DNA from: Ulva prolifera | Lineage: Eukaryota; Chlorophyta; Ulvophyceae; Ulvales; Ulvaceae | Reading direction: 5' to 3' | Length of the DNA: 64,000 nt | NCBI GenBank assembly: GCA_023078555.1 | Contig: CM041196.1 | Span: forward strand, 8,505,985-8,569,984 | Shown here: one piece after another, positions 1 through 15,327 of the stretch | How positions within the stretch are numbered: the first letter of the stretch is position 1 | Layout: every line of letters begins with the position of its first letter | Program-made: the position numbers and the translations under genes | The notes under the pieces: model-generated | The model's input: only the letters and a program-made list of their open reading frames with translations | Databases searched by the model: none | Told to the model about the DNA's origin: nothing

Positions 1-1421
1 GCTCGAGGTGCTCCGGCGAGATATCGAGGACGTAGAAGAGCGCCTGGCCGTTGCCGACGCGGCCGGTGGCCTCCTCGCCCCACTGGAGGGGGGTCGTCTG
101 AAGGGCGGACGGGGACTTGACAGCATCCAGCACCGAGGGGGACACGACGGTCTTGATCGGGTGCCCGAGCTTGCGGAACATCGCCAGCAGGGTGGAGCCC
201 ATGAAGCCTGTCTGCGAGATGTCCACCTGTGGGCATGCACGTATCTCGAGATGGCGGTGTGGAGATAGTGCTGACAACAGAGCGCATGCACCGGGTGTGG
301 CTCCGCTGCAAGCGGCATATACCGGATGGAGGTTCTTGGGGCCAAGTGCTTGATCATGCTAGGGCGACGCAGCTGTCACATCGTACCTGGATTCCGTTCT
401 CGTTGAGAGCGTTGCCCTCTAGCGCGTCCATGCCACCGGCATCGTACTTCGCGCGGAGCTCCGGGCTGCTGAGGATTCCCCAAGCGCTTTGAACCTGGAC
501 AAAACGAAATGCATATACTCTCGCAGCATCTCGCGCCGGATGCAACCAGAATTGAACGGTGTCGAGACACAGGACGGGGCGCTAGCATGTCGGTACAGCG
601 GAACGCAGGGCCACGACGCACGTTATCGAGCAGCAAATAGGTCAAAACGTGTACATAATTTTATTACAGCGACATTCCCGCCTTCTGGGGGACAATCGAC
701 GTGTCTTCGCGCTGAATGCGGTCACAGGCGTAATCACGGACACTGCAGACAGCACTCAAGGCGGCCTTCACGACATTTCATACTTCATGATTGGTGCCTG
801 TACCTTTTGGAACATAACTTCGGCATCTGAGTCGCCTTGGTTCTTGTCTGGATGCCATCTGTGCAAACAATCGAAAAGTCACGCCTGGGCCGTGCTCTGA
901 TCAAATGTGACCATGCTGAACGGCACCACATAGCCACAATGACACTCGGCGCTGATGGTTTCAAAATTGCGCCACTGTGCGCAAGATGGATCGTGATCTG
1001 GATACAGCTAGTACCCCGGATGTGACAGAGATGCCGACAGAGACCATCACGTTGGGGTTTCAGTAAACCACAACGCATTCAACAACCTGCTTCAGTATCT
1101 TGGAGTGGACTAGATCCGTGTCGTGGCCCACGGGGATGTCAAACTAATCGAGACAAACTAGTCGAGCAATCACAGCCAGCGGCAGCACAGCACATGTGCC
1201 AGCGAGGCTTTCGCTTCAGCTCTCATATACAGCGTCAATTCACCCACTCACTCGCGCAGCTCTGCGCCATCTGGGCTGGGCACGCACTTCAAACATAATT
1301 TCTTGTAAGCTGACTTGATCTCATCGTCCGTTGCTGTCGCTTCCACTCCCAAAATTAGATATGGATCATCCTGAACAGATTCGAAAGATGGAGGGGGATC
1401 GTCTGCCCCGGCTGTAGACAT
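1..1421 (-). CDS. ARG1/ARL-type J-domain chaperone (5' part; continues beyond window start)
   Basis: Four exons on the minus strand: 1288..1421, 804..858, 387..494 and 226 down to 1, where the window cuts the gene. All junctions are in phase with GT/AG sites (donors GTGCGT, GTACAG, GTACGA). The start is the ATG at 1421; upstream in-frame codons lack an ATG. The J domain opens with DDPYLILGVEATATDDEIKS, carries the HPDKNQ motif that stimulates Hsp70 ATPase, and ends near SPELRAKYDAGG. It is followed by the region after YDAGGMDALE that is typical of the plant ARG1/ARL gravitropism family (VDISQTGFMGSTLLAMF, then KLGHPIKTVVSP). The family is a peripheral-membrane/cytoskeletal Hsp40 with a C-terminal coiled coil, which would lie outside this window. 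The ARG1 subgroup is inferred from the post-J region as I recall it; the J domain itself is certain. Confidence 0.88.
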
Positions 1422-1824
1422 CGCTGCGGCCCTGCAAAGTGGAGTCAAGCGGGTAAAAGAAATTGATGACAAACTGACCGAGGAACAGAAAGAGCATTAC
1501 TAGCATCGACTAGCGGCACCCTGTGTACTTTCAAGAATCAGTGTACCACACACATGCACGTCCTGGGCTGTGGTGCTTGCTGCCGGATGGGTGCAGCATC
1601 GCCTGATGTAACGGGAGGCAGGGCAGCTCCGACTCAGCATAGCCGGACCAAAACAGTTCACAGACCTCTCGGACATGACCACCACACACATCGATGCAGG
1701 GTTGAGCGCAGCAGCACTATATGCTAGCGTCATTCAGCACTTGGCTGCGCGATCACATGTTTACGCAAGGACTGCAAGGTAGGAGAGATCTGTGCATCGT
1801 ACATCGACACGGGACATCTCCGAG

Positions 1825-3525
1825 ATGGAAGAACAGGAAGGCCCCACACGACGCGAGCTCGTCATTCCTGTAGATGATACTGAGGTATCGCTGAGCATTG
1901 TGCCTTATCGCTTGTGGAAGCCTGCGCTTGGTCTCGGCGTCACATTGACGCATTGCCACGTTTGCGGATATCGATGTCCGTCCCATGCAGGAATCCCGCC
2001 GAGCCTGCGCGTGGTTGCTTGAAAACTTATTCCGTCCAGGTACGCACTACCTGTTGTAGCTCTTGTGTGTCACCATGCCCCGCTCGGCGCCATATCGGCT
2101 GTGTGCGATATCTAAGGGGCAACGGTAGGCAGATGCGCCAGCGAAAAAGCGCGGGCACACAACGCACCATCAAATTTCTCTGAAAGAATCAATTTAGTTC
2201 CTGCGACTAGTCGTCTCTCAGCAGGCTTGACTATTCGAGACTGTGCGGCGGATCATGATCCAGTGTGTGCAAGTGCAGGAGACATGGTGAACATCATCCA
2301 CATCGTGCCGCGCATCCAAGCGAACGCAGGCGATGTGCCCATGTGGTACGGAGTATATGAGCTGCCCCTGGAGATGCCTGCACCGGAGGACGTGGTACGC
2401 GACACCTATCCCTGCTTACCCTCAGGCGTGACGCTGCATGCGGCAAATTGACCCCGGACGAGATCACCGTCGCAGACACAGTGCCCCAGCACAGCGCGAG
2501 CTCCGGGGCAGAGTATAGTAGCACACGAGATTTGCTCAACCTGCCTGGTATATCTCCGGCTGAGCTTGTGCGGGAAACGGGATCATGTTGTTTGCCGCCT
2601 GTCATGGGTCATCCAGGCACCTCAGGATTGAACCTCAAACATTCGCGAGAGCAGCTGCAAGGAACGAGTAGGGCAACGCTGTATCAATGTACAGGTTGAA
2701 AAGGGCCTGCAGATGGTCAAAGAGACCATTTTGCCGCTCCTGAGCCCGAAGAATGTGCCGCACAAGGTGCATATTCTGGAGAAACACACCGACACCGAGA
2801 CAATCGCACGGGCAATCGCGGGCAAGGCAGAGGAACTGGGTGCCCACTCCATCACCCTCGCACACCACCAGAAGGGCACCCTGACGGTGCGGCCTCGAAC
2901 GTCCCAGACAAACTCTGTGCACCTGCTGACCCTGCGGTGATAATCGTTTCATCTCAATGCAGCACATGTTATCATTATTGACGCACTTGCTACGCTTCCG
3001 CGATGCTCCGGATACAGCCCGAGAACAACTGGTGGCCTTGCGCACAATTGCAGCACGGCTGTGAGCATAGCGTGGTAACCTAGTGATGGTACTGCTATAT
3101 ACTGTTAGGCCCTTGTCCTTCTCGACATGCAAGGACCCAGTGGTGTGGCGGTTGTATCGCTGGGTGCCACACATTTTCGAAATTGCAACAATCAGTACAT
3201 GCATACAGGGCAAATGTGGGTCGGCAGTGGCTGCCCATACCCTGTCACACTTCGTAAATGTACATGAGTGGTCTTTAAAACAAAATACGTGGCTGCAACA
3301 GAGCACGGCGAGGCATGACTTCTCTAGGAGCCAATCGAAACACCAACATATGCACTGATGAAGTACTGTATTGGTCAAATTCATTCATTGCATCAGCACA
3401 GATGCGAGGAAGTCAGCGTTTCTACCTTGACCAAGCCCCAGCTGCTGCAGCAATGGTTCTTGGGCTCTGTCTGCTCGGAGCTGATCAAGATCAAGGCAGG
3501 GCCACCTCTGGTCATCGTGCGTTAG
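1825..3525 (+). CDS. Universal stress protein (UspA-fold) family protein
   Basis: Exons 1825..1884, 1991..2039, 2279..2394, 2695..about 2886 and about 3436..3525 give roughly 168 aa, the usual length for a single-domain USP. It begins RRELVIPVDDTE (first strand), continues ESRRACAWLLENLF and GDMVNIIHIVPRIQ, has a middle exon with IARAIAGKAEELGAHSIT, then HHQKGTL, and closes with WFLGSVCSEL and PPLVIVR, the order of a Usp/adenine-nucleotide alpha-hydrolase fold. The ATP-binding glycine motif is split across the last intron. The last intron (about 550 nt) has several in-phase acceptor choices (3397 or 3436), so the last junction is uncertain. The start is the first ATG after upstream GTG codons. 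A TGTAA signal lies at 3756-3760. Usually a soluble stress or ATP-binding regulator; the specific role is unknown. Confidence 0.85.
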
Positions 3526-4297
3526 GCCACATTGACGCCACCCGCATGGCGGAAGATCGAGCATCATCAAGTTTGGGGTGCTACCTCAGAGCTAAAGTGT
3601 GCCTGTTGTGTTAATGACCCTGGCTGATCCCATGACTCCGTGAATATACTCTGAACCCTGTTGGTGCCGAGCTGTGCTGATCAATGCTCTGTACTGATTG
3701 GTTACTGAATGTCTTCATTTGTTCTTGCGGCATGCATTATTACAGACAGTCTGTGTGTAATAACCCCCGGATAAATCCGATTGGTAGCCTGTGGTTCTGG
3801 TTGACGGACTGGCGGTAGAGCTTATTACCAGAACAATTGCAAGTGTAAACACAGGCCTGTCCAGCACATGAGGCACTGGGCAAGGATCGGCCTGCTTGCC
3901 CAAGCTCCGAGTCAGCAATGTACACCCCCCTTATGTAAGCATGGCAACAGCCACATGGCGATGTCGCAGCCTCTGTGCAAGACGCATTTCTGCGACGCTT
4001 CCCGTCGGGACCCGTTGCTGATCTGGAAAATACCCGGTGCGAGGCACCACACAGTCCGTCCATGACTGCTGCAGAGGACCCGAGCGTCCGTCTCCACACC
4101 TGCGACAGCCCCGCACACTATGGGCCGACTGCCCCTCATGCTTTTCTTTTTGGTACCTGCGACTCCACAGCAACTCTACATGCTCAACCCAGTCACGTCG
4201 GCAGCGCTCCAGAAGCCGCTGGGGTCTCGCGCGAGGCGCCTGGTGCATGCAACGGCATGCATGTGCGCCCCAGCTGTGTTCCGCCCGCAAGGCGCGG

Positions 4298-6455
4298 TCA
4301 GTGGCCGCTGGCGCCGCGAGTGAGGGGCACTTTGACGGAGCCTGTTCCAGCCATCGCGATCGGTGGCCCGGGCTTGGCGCCCTGCGACGAGAAATAACCG
4401 TAGGCGATCATGCCGAGCACTGCCAGGCCCATACCGAGCACCTGCCGCCCGCTCATCGCCTCGTGCAGGAACAGAGCGCTGCCGAGCAGCACCATCACGG
4501 TCTTGGCATGCCCGGTGACCTACAGAGCACGTGCGCGTGCTCATGTCCGCCCCAGGCTGCTGACAGCACACGCCCTGGTCTTCCCTGTCCAGGTGAGCGG
4601 TAGGGGGCTTGACACGCAGAGCTGGACCAATGGACAAAGCAGGTCAGGACGGCAACCAACGGGATGCCAGAGCGCTAGCCAAGGTCCCGGGAGCCCAGCC
4701 GCAGAGGCTCGCATGTTTGGGCGCTCAAAGATGAGCTCGCACATGAGCACGCTTTAACATGGGCGCTGGTTGGGGCGGTGGGCCAAGGCTAAGTTCTACC
4801 CCTGGCCGACGCTGACACACGCATGAGAACACAGTCGGCCCTGCCCCAGGGGAAACACTTACCCGATTGTACGGACTGTGTGTCCCCGCAGAATTCGGGA
4901 GCTCGACAGGTTTTTTTGATGAAACCACAGAGATTCGAGCCACAGGTTGGGGGGCATACCTGGAATGTCACTGCCGAGAAACGTCCAAGGCACATGAACT
5001 GTGAGATGTTGACAGCGACGGCGATGCCGCACGACAACAGCAGGCACAAAAGCGCCGGAGGAGTGAGCTGGTAGGCAAGGATCCACTTGCTCCCGACGGC
5101 CATGTCCACAAACGGCCCAATCAGCAGCAGAGACCAGCCCTGCAAAGATCAGGGGATCTGAAAGAGATCAGGCTGATTTCATGTACTGAGAATGCACCAA
5201 CAGTTTAGCCTTTGCCATCCATGTCCAAGCGTCGAGACTTCTGGTGTCAAAACAACATGGGTGAGCCAATCCCTGACATGGCGATATGTGTATGGGGAAG
5301 GATGTTTGTGCACACTGTAGCACGGCTGCATCAAGCCAGCAATGGCTTCTCTTGCATCACTGATTCCCAGGAGGCAAAATGTAGCAGGCGGGTGCATGAC
5401 ATGGGACAGCACACATGGCACAACAAAAAAGGCCAGAGCGTGGTGATGGAACAGCGGCTGCGTGGCACACCTGAATAGGCGCGGTGGTGCCTAGAAGCTC
5501 GTTGGAGGATACATCATGCTTCTTTAAGTAGTAGCGGCACAGAATCTGCTGCATAGATGATGATGCGACAGACACAGCAGCGATGAGGACGCCCAAAGTG
5601 GATGACGTTACATCACTGACAGTCCTGGAGTAAGATCGGTCAAGTTAGGAAGCAGAGCGCTGGCCATGCCTGCTTTGTGAGCGGCAATGGCGGCAGTTGC
5701 AGCAGTGGAACTGGCCGAGACAGCCCAGGGAACGTACACAATCGCCACTCCCATCAGCACGACAGCAGTACAGGCAGCCTGCGGCAAGGTGAGAGACTCT
5801 TTGAGCCATAGTGACTGCACCACAGCTGTGAATGGAATGATGAGCAGCTTAGCGATCTGGTAGAATCCGACGGAGTTGATCATCAGCGATAGATTGAGGG
5901 AAGCGATGGAGATGTTGGCAGCGACAGCAAAAATGATTCGGTCTGCACAGCAGAATGTGGTAAGGATGCGGGCGCATGACAGAAGGGTGGCGCTGGCAAG
6001 CAGGCAATGGAAGCTGTACCTGACCATGGAATGACCTTCCCTGACGCTTGTGTCAGACCCAGCATCTTCATCACCGTCAGCCCAACGCTACACGATATGA
6101 AGTGAAGAGCACACAAAGTCACGGCTGCACGCGCACGGAAAGTCCTGATTCACAGTGCAGCTAGTCGCGCCAGATCGAAGCGCGAGCCACAGGTGACAGC
6201 AACGCAACACGCATCACCACGATACGATGCGATGAGGTGCCAATTGCAGTAAGAACCAGCTATCATGCTCTAGGTGGATCTCATCGTATGACCGTCGATG
6301 CGCATGACCAGCCAATGAGCTTGGGACGTACCGAAGTTGAACATGTAACCATTTGAGCCCATCAGAATCTTGTTCACGAACACAATGCAAATAGATGTGC
6401 TGACATTGAACAGCCAGGCGAACACATTGTACGCCGCAGTTTTATCGTCCCCCAT
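4298..6455 (-). CDS. Nucleotide-sugar transporter, SLC35E3/UXT (UDP-xylose transporter-like) family
   Basis: Six exons: 6332..6455, 6020..6124, 5738..5942, 5471..5624, 4960..5139, 4298..4519, total 990 nt (329 aa), all phases consistent. About ten hydrophobic segments fit the TPT/NST fold. Diagnostic pieces are VFVNKILMGSNG in TM1, LNLSLMINSVGFYQIAKLLI (nearly the plant LNLSLGFNSVGFYQMTKL), SSMQQILCRYYLKKH, NISQFMCLGRFSAVTFQV and TGHAKTVMVLLGSALF, which match plant UXT and animal SLC35E3. Such proteins sit in Golgi or ER membranes and exchange nucleotide sugar for UMP/UDP. The short hydrophilic C-terminus ends at a TGA. The start ATG (MGDDKTAAYN) is directly followed by the first TM helix. 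The substrate (UDP-xylose or another sugar) cannot be settled from sequence. Confidence 0.93.
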
Positions 6456-7821
6456 TGCAACTCCGAGCTTCTGCTGGCCGCGACCAAACGGGCCGACAAC
6501 GTTTCCCAGAATTCGTGACCTGGCGATGATTGCACCCGTTTGAAGGCCAATAGCGACACTTTCAAGCCAATGTGCAACGCTTCTGTATCTGCTGCGCGTA
6601 GGTTGCTTTTAGGTGGGCGATGCCACAACGTTGTGCTACAAAACAGGACCGGAAGCGTGTCGAGGTCGTGCTGAACAACACAAGGCGCTCAGTTCACGGT
6701 GAGAGTCAGAAATACAACACAACAGTGTCCCCCGAGTAGAAGAGTGGTTCTCTGGTGTTCGCAATGGGTCAGTACACAGTGACCAGCAGGGCGGTGCACG
6801 CGTAATGCTCGATCAACACTTACATTATCACAGCTAGATTCCCGCTTTCTTTTATGGCGGCAGACATTCCCCTGCCATGGCCAGACCTTGACACCATGCG
6901 CCATAGCGCTCAGATCTGCCATGCGAAAAGTCGAATACTACATTCCGCAGCATGATGCAGCACGTGGACTTGACGTGCGAGCAGCTCCGCACCCGCGCGG
7001 CCGCGGCCTCGCCCATCATACGCTGAGATGACAGGTCCCGCGGTAAGCCGTTAGATACCGCGACAGACGACTCGCGATGTACATCTGTGGTGTGCCGGCC
7101 AGCTGTGCACGGCTAGAAGGAGTTCGCGGCCCATGCATGGAAGTACCCGGGTCCGCCCGCCAAGGCGCACAGGCATCAACCTAGAGGCAGTAACCCAGAG
7201 GCAGCAGCTTCGAGGCATCGACCTGGGCTCGTTCCGTCTCGGCAGTCCAACCGCCAACACGCGCACTAACGTCAAGCACACTATCAAGCACCGGCATATC
7301 TCCTGCTCCGACGGGTGCGGCGCTGTGGGGTGTCCAGGAGGTTGGCTGATGACGCAACACTGACAAGGGCACCAGACTCAGCCACAGAAGCCAACGACAG
7401 CTGGCACAAGCACTCGTGTGAGCTATATCGGCAAGTACTGAGTGCGTGCAATAGCACTGTGCACTTCAGAATCAACACGAGCGCTGCGCGGTCTACACCG
7501 AAACCGGCATCAATTTCAGCAGCTTACAGCATGTGTGGATGTGGGCAAATGCGTTGGTGCACACCCAGTGCCAGCACACGGCAGGCCCCTAGCCACGGCC
7601 ACACAGCTGCAACACCACCAGCCGCCCCAACGATCGCACACCGGCCCGTTCCATTCAACATAGTCTTACATTCAATTCGAGTTTGTCACATACTACACCC
7701 CCCGGACAGCCAGGCCGGTGTCGGCCTGCATTCCTCCGGATGCCCCGCCGTCCAGCTGCGCTCTCACAGCAGCCGGTGCGGGGCCCCTGCCGGCATCACC
7801 TGCCGCAGCGTGGGCGCTGGG
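6456..7821. other. Intergenic stretch upstream of the sugar transporter
   Basis: About 1.4 kb between the start of the nucleotide-sugar transporter and the stop of the Ulp1-like gene. I find no ORF with a recognisable domain on either strand. It should hold the transporter promoter (high-coordinate side) and the 3' UTR of the protease; a TGTAA on the minus strand at 7666-7670, about 155 nt past the protease stop, is a plausible poly(A) signal. Confidence 0.5.
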
Positions 7822-10358
7822 CTAGCGTGACCCCCGCAAGGTGCGCAGGATGCCGAGGCGCAACTCCGCCTCACGCCCGGGCAGAAAGTCCAGTGGCTGG
7901 TCAGGCCACCACCCCCGCAGCGCGCAGTCGGCGTACGCCAGCAGTAGCGCCCCACAGCTGCCGCCGTCGTCTTGCTGCGGCACCCCCACAGCCACCCGCA
8001 GCTTCCAGCCCTTCTGCCACGCGCGGCTGCTGTTGCAGCACGTCCAGCCGCCACCTGCAGCCACGCCGGGCTCTCCTGCCGCGCCTGCAGCTGCAGCGCC
8101 GGCGCCAGGGGGGCCCTCGGTCGCGCCCCGCCGCCCCGCGGCACCTCCCCGGCCGGGCACACTGCGGACGAACGGCACCGCTGGTCTGCCAGCACTGCTT
8201 GTCTTGTGCACCGCCCCCTGCGCCACCTTGCCCCTGGGGGCGCAGGGCCTGGTCATCAGGCGCCCGTGGCGTGTCGTGCGCCGTGCCTGGCGCGGCAGCT
8301 GCGGCTTCACCGACGGGCTGACAGGGGGGGCGATCGGCGGCTCGGTGACGCGGCCGTCTGCCGCGGCCGGGCTGTGCACGCAGTGCTTGTCGTGCACCTC
8401 GCAGAGCAGCCACGCCCACACCGCGAGCATCATCTGGCGGTACTCGCCCGCGCGCGTCGCGCAGTACAGGCTGCAGCACGGCCCACTGAATATCAAGCCA
8501 TGCACGGCGGCCATGCTTGGCACAGCACTCAACCTTGCAGACGAGCAGACGAGTGCAGAGAGGCCCCCAGGGGTGCGTACGGTGCTCTTGACAAAACAAA
8601 GCACGGAGATGAGGCAATGACGCCGGCGGGCGCAGCAGTGGCATCTCCCGGCCATGCCGGGTCCAGAGGCGCACCTATCCAACAGCACGATCTCCTTCCT
8701 CGACACGCTGACGAGGATCAGCAGCCAGTGGTGGTTGCACTCGTTCACGGGGATCACGATGATGTCGGCACGGGACAGCGGCCGCGACTTGCACGTCCAG
8801 CGCCGGACGTTGGCGTAGTTGACTTGCGGCAGATCTGCACCGCGAGGGACCTCGTGAGCAGCCAGGTGGTGCCTGGGGTGCTGCAGCTAGGCTAGCAAGG
8901 AGTGCAGGGGGGCGCACTGCCTGTGGGGGTGTCTGAGGGGGCGCCAGTGGCGCCGTTGGCTCGGGCCCGCCTGCCGACGTTGCGTGTGCGCCCGCCTACC
9001 CCGGTCGCGGCTGCCAGCATCGCTGTAGCAGTGGCTGTGCCTTCAAGGAGCTTTGTGAAGAAGAACGTGGAGAAGCAGTGCGCCCGCGGAGTGTGGGTCT
9101 CTGGAAACGCCTTGCTCAACACATCCAGTGCTGCGTTGATGACGCCACTCTACACGTCAGAGGCACAGGTCTGTGGGGTATCCACCAGCCTGCCAGGCAG
9201 TACAACCCCACAAAACCGCCTGCAGCGGCGGTGGAACACACAGTAGAGCTGCGTGCACGCACCCGCAGCCAGTCCGTCCCAGCCAGTGTCTGCATGTCCA
9301 CACTGCTGACATGCGCAGAACAGTGGGACTGGGTCTTCTGAGAGCCAGCGCTGTGATGCCGGCCCGCGCCAGCTGCTTTCTTTCTCAACTTCTGAAGCTC
9401 TCTTGTCAAGTCCCTCTTGATCTGTGAGATTGGGCCTGCATGCAGGAGGAGCGGACGTGAAGCCGCATCAGCTGGAGGCACATGTGGTCCCGTTGAGTCG
9501 GAGTTGTCAATGTCCAATAGGATACTGCTCAGTAAATTCAGATGTACAATACTTTACATGTACGAATTGGAGGGCATCCCGATGCGGAGGCGGACCAGTC
9601 TGCTTGAATGAAGGCGACACGGCGTGCTGTTGAGACGCTCGGCTGTGCTTGATGTGCAGGTCGGAGAACGGCGGAACGGTGCGCCCGCCTGAGGGCGTCT
9701 TCATTTGCAGTGGCGAGGTAGAAGCAATGTTCACAGCGGACATGGCCTCTTCTCCAACGACCTCGATCTCGCTTTCACCGGATTGAGAAGCAGCAGCCCC
9801 AACCGGCGCTGTTCTTTGGGTGTGTACACAATGCGCGGTCTGCAGCGAAGTCCGATCGGATTCCGATCTGTCCTGCAGAGAGGTGAGTGTAGAAGCACGT
9901 GTCCCGTGATCTCTGCTGTCGAAAGAGACCCCAGCCGGTGCTGTTAGCTGCGTCTGTGGGGCGCATTGAGCACTCTCCAGCACTGTGTCCGCAACAGTGC
10001 TGCCTTGCACGTTATCTGAAACGCTTCTTTGTCGTGATACTTCGGGCTGGGGTGCCGTCGCTTGCTCAACGGCGTCCTCCTTTGGCGGGCAAAGCCTCTG
10101 TTGGTCTCTGCCGCGGAGCTGTCGCCTGATCAGGGACGTCTTCGCTGGGGCTCCTAATTTCTTAAACACGCCTTTGGCAGGCGATAGCATGCTCCGTAGC
10201 TGCATCTCAGCCTGCTGTAATGCGTTGATCTGAATTCGCTTGCAGCTGGCCCGCGTACCGAAGAGCCTGAACCTGGACGTCGCCAGCAGTCGACTGTAGG
10301 ATACTACGCGAAACTTGACGCCATGACGCTTGCCGTCACATTGGGCACCGCTGCCCAT
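7822..10358 (-). CDS. Ulp1/SENP-type SUMO protease (C48 cysteine peptidase)
   Basis: Exons 9596..10358, 9263..9471, 8918..9149, 8675..8834, 7822..8470 sum to 2013 nt (670 aa) with consistent phases. About the first 300 residues are Ser/Thr/Gln-rich and probably disordered, followed by a basic coiled patch (ISQIKRDLTRELQKLRKKAA). The protease domain starts near DWLRSGVINAALDVLSK and has CFSTFFFTKLL, NYANVRRWT, VIPVNECNHHWLLIL with the catalytic His, LLDS with the catalytic Asp, and VPQQDDGGSCGALLLAYA with the Gln of the oxyanion hole and the catalytic Cys. This is the complete triad order of deSUMOylating enzymes. A long Ala/Pro/Gly-rich linker of about 130 residues sits between Asp and Cys, larger than in most Ulp1 proteins. 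The intron at 9472..9595 contains one copy of the dispersed hairpin element. The first junction has an alternative reading inside that element. Confidence 0.92.
9501..9561. repeat. Dispersed hairpin element, copy A
   Basis: About 60 bp starting GAGTTGTCAATGTCCAATAG and ending near CTTTACATG, nearly the same as copies at 43500 and 48815. It lies in the first intron of the Ulp1-like gene. In this copy the hairpin arms (AGTAAAT and a degenerate ATTTACT) are partly decayed. Confidence 0.8.
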
Positions 10359-10731
10359 GCGTGGAGATCACCAACCACACCAGATGGGCCACGGTGACCC
10401 TGCTTCAGCGAGAAGACAAAAACTGTCCTCTGCTCAGCGAGAGAATGTATATCGCAGCATCTGATGCGATGCATTCGGGGTGATGGCTTTTGTAAAGATA
10501 TGCCCCCAGCGTCCCTACATGCATGCCTGTAGCCACTGTGTGCCGACGCAGATTGGTGTTGGTGGCCAAGACGCAGCTCTAGCTCGGCGCTCGGGTACGA
10601 TGGCTGCAAGCAGGAAAATTTGAGACAAAATCACGAACGTCGCCCGCTCGACGTGCCTTGGCAGTCCGTGGATGCGGTATAGTTGGTCTTCGACGCAGCT
10701 CGCATGCGCCCGACACCTATTCTAGAGTCCC
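10359..10731. promoter_or_regulatory. Divergent promoter region between the Ulp1-like and Coa1/Tim21-like genes
   Basis: A 373-bp gap separates two genes read outward. Both promoters and 5' UTRs must lie here unless upstream non-coding exons exist. I see no clear TATA box. Confidence 0.45.
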
Positions 10732-12071
10732 ATGCACGGGACTATTCGGAGAGAAATGTCTGCAGTGGTGCATGATATCGCTCTCAGGATGCGAGATAGC
10801 TCGATGGCAGTCCTGCGAGTTCCTCAGCCTTGCAAACCTGTACGGCATTGTGCCACTACGCAATCACCTTCGCCTTCGTCCAGCAACTCGAACACACAAG
10901 CACCCCGGTGGCTCCCTGCAGCCCCATCAGAGCTCTGGCACCGCGTAGATGTGTACAGGCGACAGGCCAAGGCACCCGAAACAGTGACGCAGTTCGCTGA
11001 AGCAGCTGGGCAAGGCCGGCTGTTGCGTGTCATCGGGATCCACTCGAACAATGTATGGCTTCGGTTTGGAGGCATCCTGGTTGCCGCTGGATGCGCTGGA
11101 GCGACATATGCTGCCTACAAAGGAGCACAGAACGTGTACAGCGTCATCCTGGGAGCCAGCGAGAGCTCATGGGCTCTCAACGCGATTGTACGTGCCACAC
11201 AGTCCGCATTCGTCGTTGTGTACTGATCATCGCAGATACTCTGCGGCTTCAGGCAGCAAGCCTGCATGTGCTGCAGGTTGGAGGGGCAGCGCTGGGGCTG
11301 GCTGGCTATGGTGTTTACAGGCATCAATTCATAATATCACCGATGGCAGTTCGCCGTCACGCCCTAGAGGCCTTACGGCAGGACCCTGCTGTGCAAGAGC
11401 TGCTCAGGCTTCCTCTGACACCAGGCAAGCCAGTGCTGTCCATTGTCGATGGCGGCCAGCTCCACTTCAAGGCACGCTCCCCGTCACCCACAGCCCAAAC
11501 TCATGGCCACCGACCTGCTTCACGAAAACGTCTGCGTCCTGTCAGAGCCGGTGCTGCTGCCGTGACCTGGGGTGCTGTGCAGTGGGGGCTTCTGCCGCGG
11601 TGGCGATCTCAGCGCATCCAGATGACCTTCCCCGTCACAGGAGGCGCCTGCTCCGGTGTAGTCATGATCGACGCCAAGAAGCGCTGGGGCCGGCACCTGC
11701 TCAAGCTCCTCGCTGTGGACGTGCCCAGCAAGGCACCACTCGGCCAGCCGACGCGGCTGTACGTCTGCGGCGATGCCACTGCAGGCGGCAACGCCCCGAT
11801 GCATGCCGGACAGGCGTTCGAGGAGATGCGTGCACCGATGCAGAAGGTCATGCAAGCGAGCCACGAGCTGGACCGCGAGGACGAGGCAGACGACCGAGAG
11901 CTGCGCGTGATCGCGCGGGAGCGGGCGCGCCAGATTGCGAAAGAACGGGCGGAGCGCGCCCCCAAGCCACTCGACGCCGGTGGAGGCATGTACGTGTACG
12001 AGCAGTTGTACTGGAGGGCGTACTACGGCGTGCGGGGAGCGCTGCGCTGGGTGCGTGGCGGGGCGTCGTGA
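10732..12071 (+). CDS. Coa1/Tim21-like organellar inner-membrane protein
   Basis: Two exons, 10732..11191 and 11236..12071 (1296 nt, 431 aa); the 44-nt intron is short and its donor (GTGCCA) weak, so that junction is tentative. The N-terminus is basic and Ser-rich, compatible with an organelle targeting peptide. A hydrophobic segment near residue 110 (LRFGGILVAAGCAGATYAAY) and another just after the junction (VGGAALGLAGYGVY) would give two membrane passes. Then follow AVRRHALEALRQDPAVQELL, MTFPVTGGACSGVVMID and LLKLLAVDVP, the layout of Coa1/Tim21-type domains (cytochrome oxidase assembly or TIM23 import). A charged C-terminal helix is rich in Glu, Arg and Asp. An in-frame stretch around ARSPSPTAQTHGHRP may hide an intron. 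Family assignment is moderate; function beyond that is inference. Confidence 0.6.
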
Positions 12072-12711
12072 TGTGGGGGATGTTCGCGCCGGTGTCCCGG
12101 TGCAGGCTCCGCCATGGGGCAAGGCAGCAAGCTGTGGGTGCTGGAGGGCATAGTTTCAGTTTCAAATATTACATAGGTAGCAAGTGGATGCGAGCGTCAC
12201 GCTGCGTGGTGTAGGGGTAGAGTGTATCCGCCGTGCCCGCATCAGCCGGCGCAAGCATGCGGGGCCCCCCTGTTGTACACTAGGGGGGCCGCCCTGGTGT
12301 ACAACACTGGCGGCTGCTGTGACCCCGCGGCCAGACTGCAACACAACAGGCGCCTTCGACGAGCAACGCCTGTGGCATACCTGCAGTGACGCGGCTGGCA
12401 CAGTGCCGGCCGCCACATCACTCTTAGGGCCGCAGCTGAAACGCATGACACGGCCCCACACATCCCGCAGCGTGGCTGTCGCTCACCCTCCGCGGCGAGG
12501 CCGCACAATCACGATGGCACTGGCCATGGCGATATGCACCATGCAACGCACGGATATCTGTTCGCCAACACCTGCCACAACGTCCGGCATCAGGCAGCCT
12601 GACCGCCAGGCTGGCCGATCACCACAGTGAAGGCTGCCTCAGCCTCTGCAGCAGCAGCCGCCGCCGCACCAGGCGCCGCACACCCCCTGGCGCAGGCGCC
12701 TCTCCAGAGCC

Positions 12712-15327
<2,616 letters not shown>

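Noticed and set aside
9525..9552. A 28-nt intron inside hairpin element copy A that would splice the Ulp1 gene in phase
   Set aside because: Too short for a spliceosomal intron; the 9472..9595 intron is also in phase and places the whole element in the intron.
12185..12240. A-box-like TGGTGTAGGGGTAGAG resembling the start of a tRNA
   Set aside because: No B box or pairing acceptor stem follows within 100 bp.
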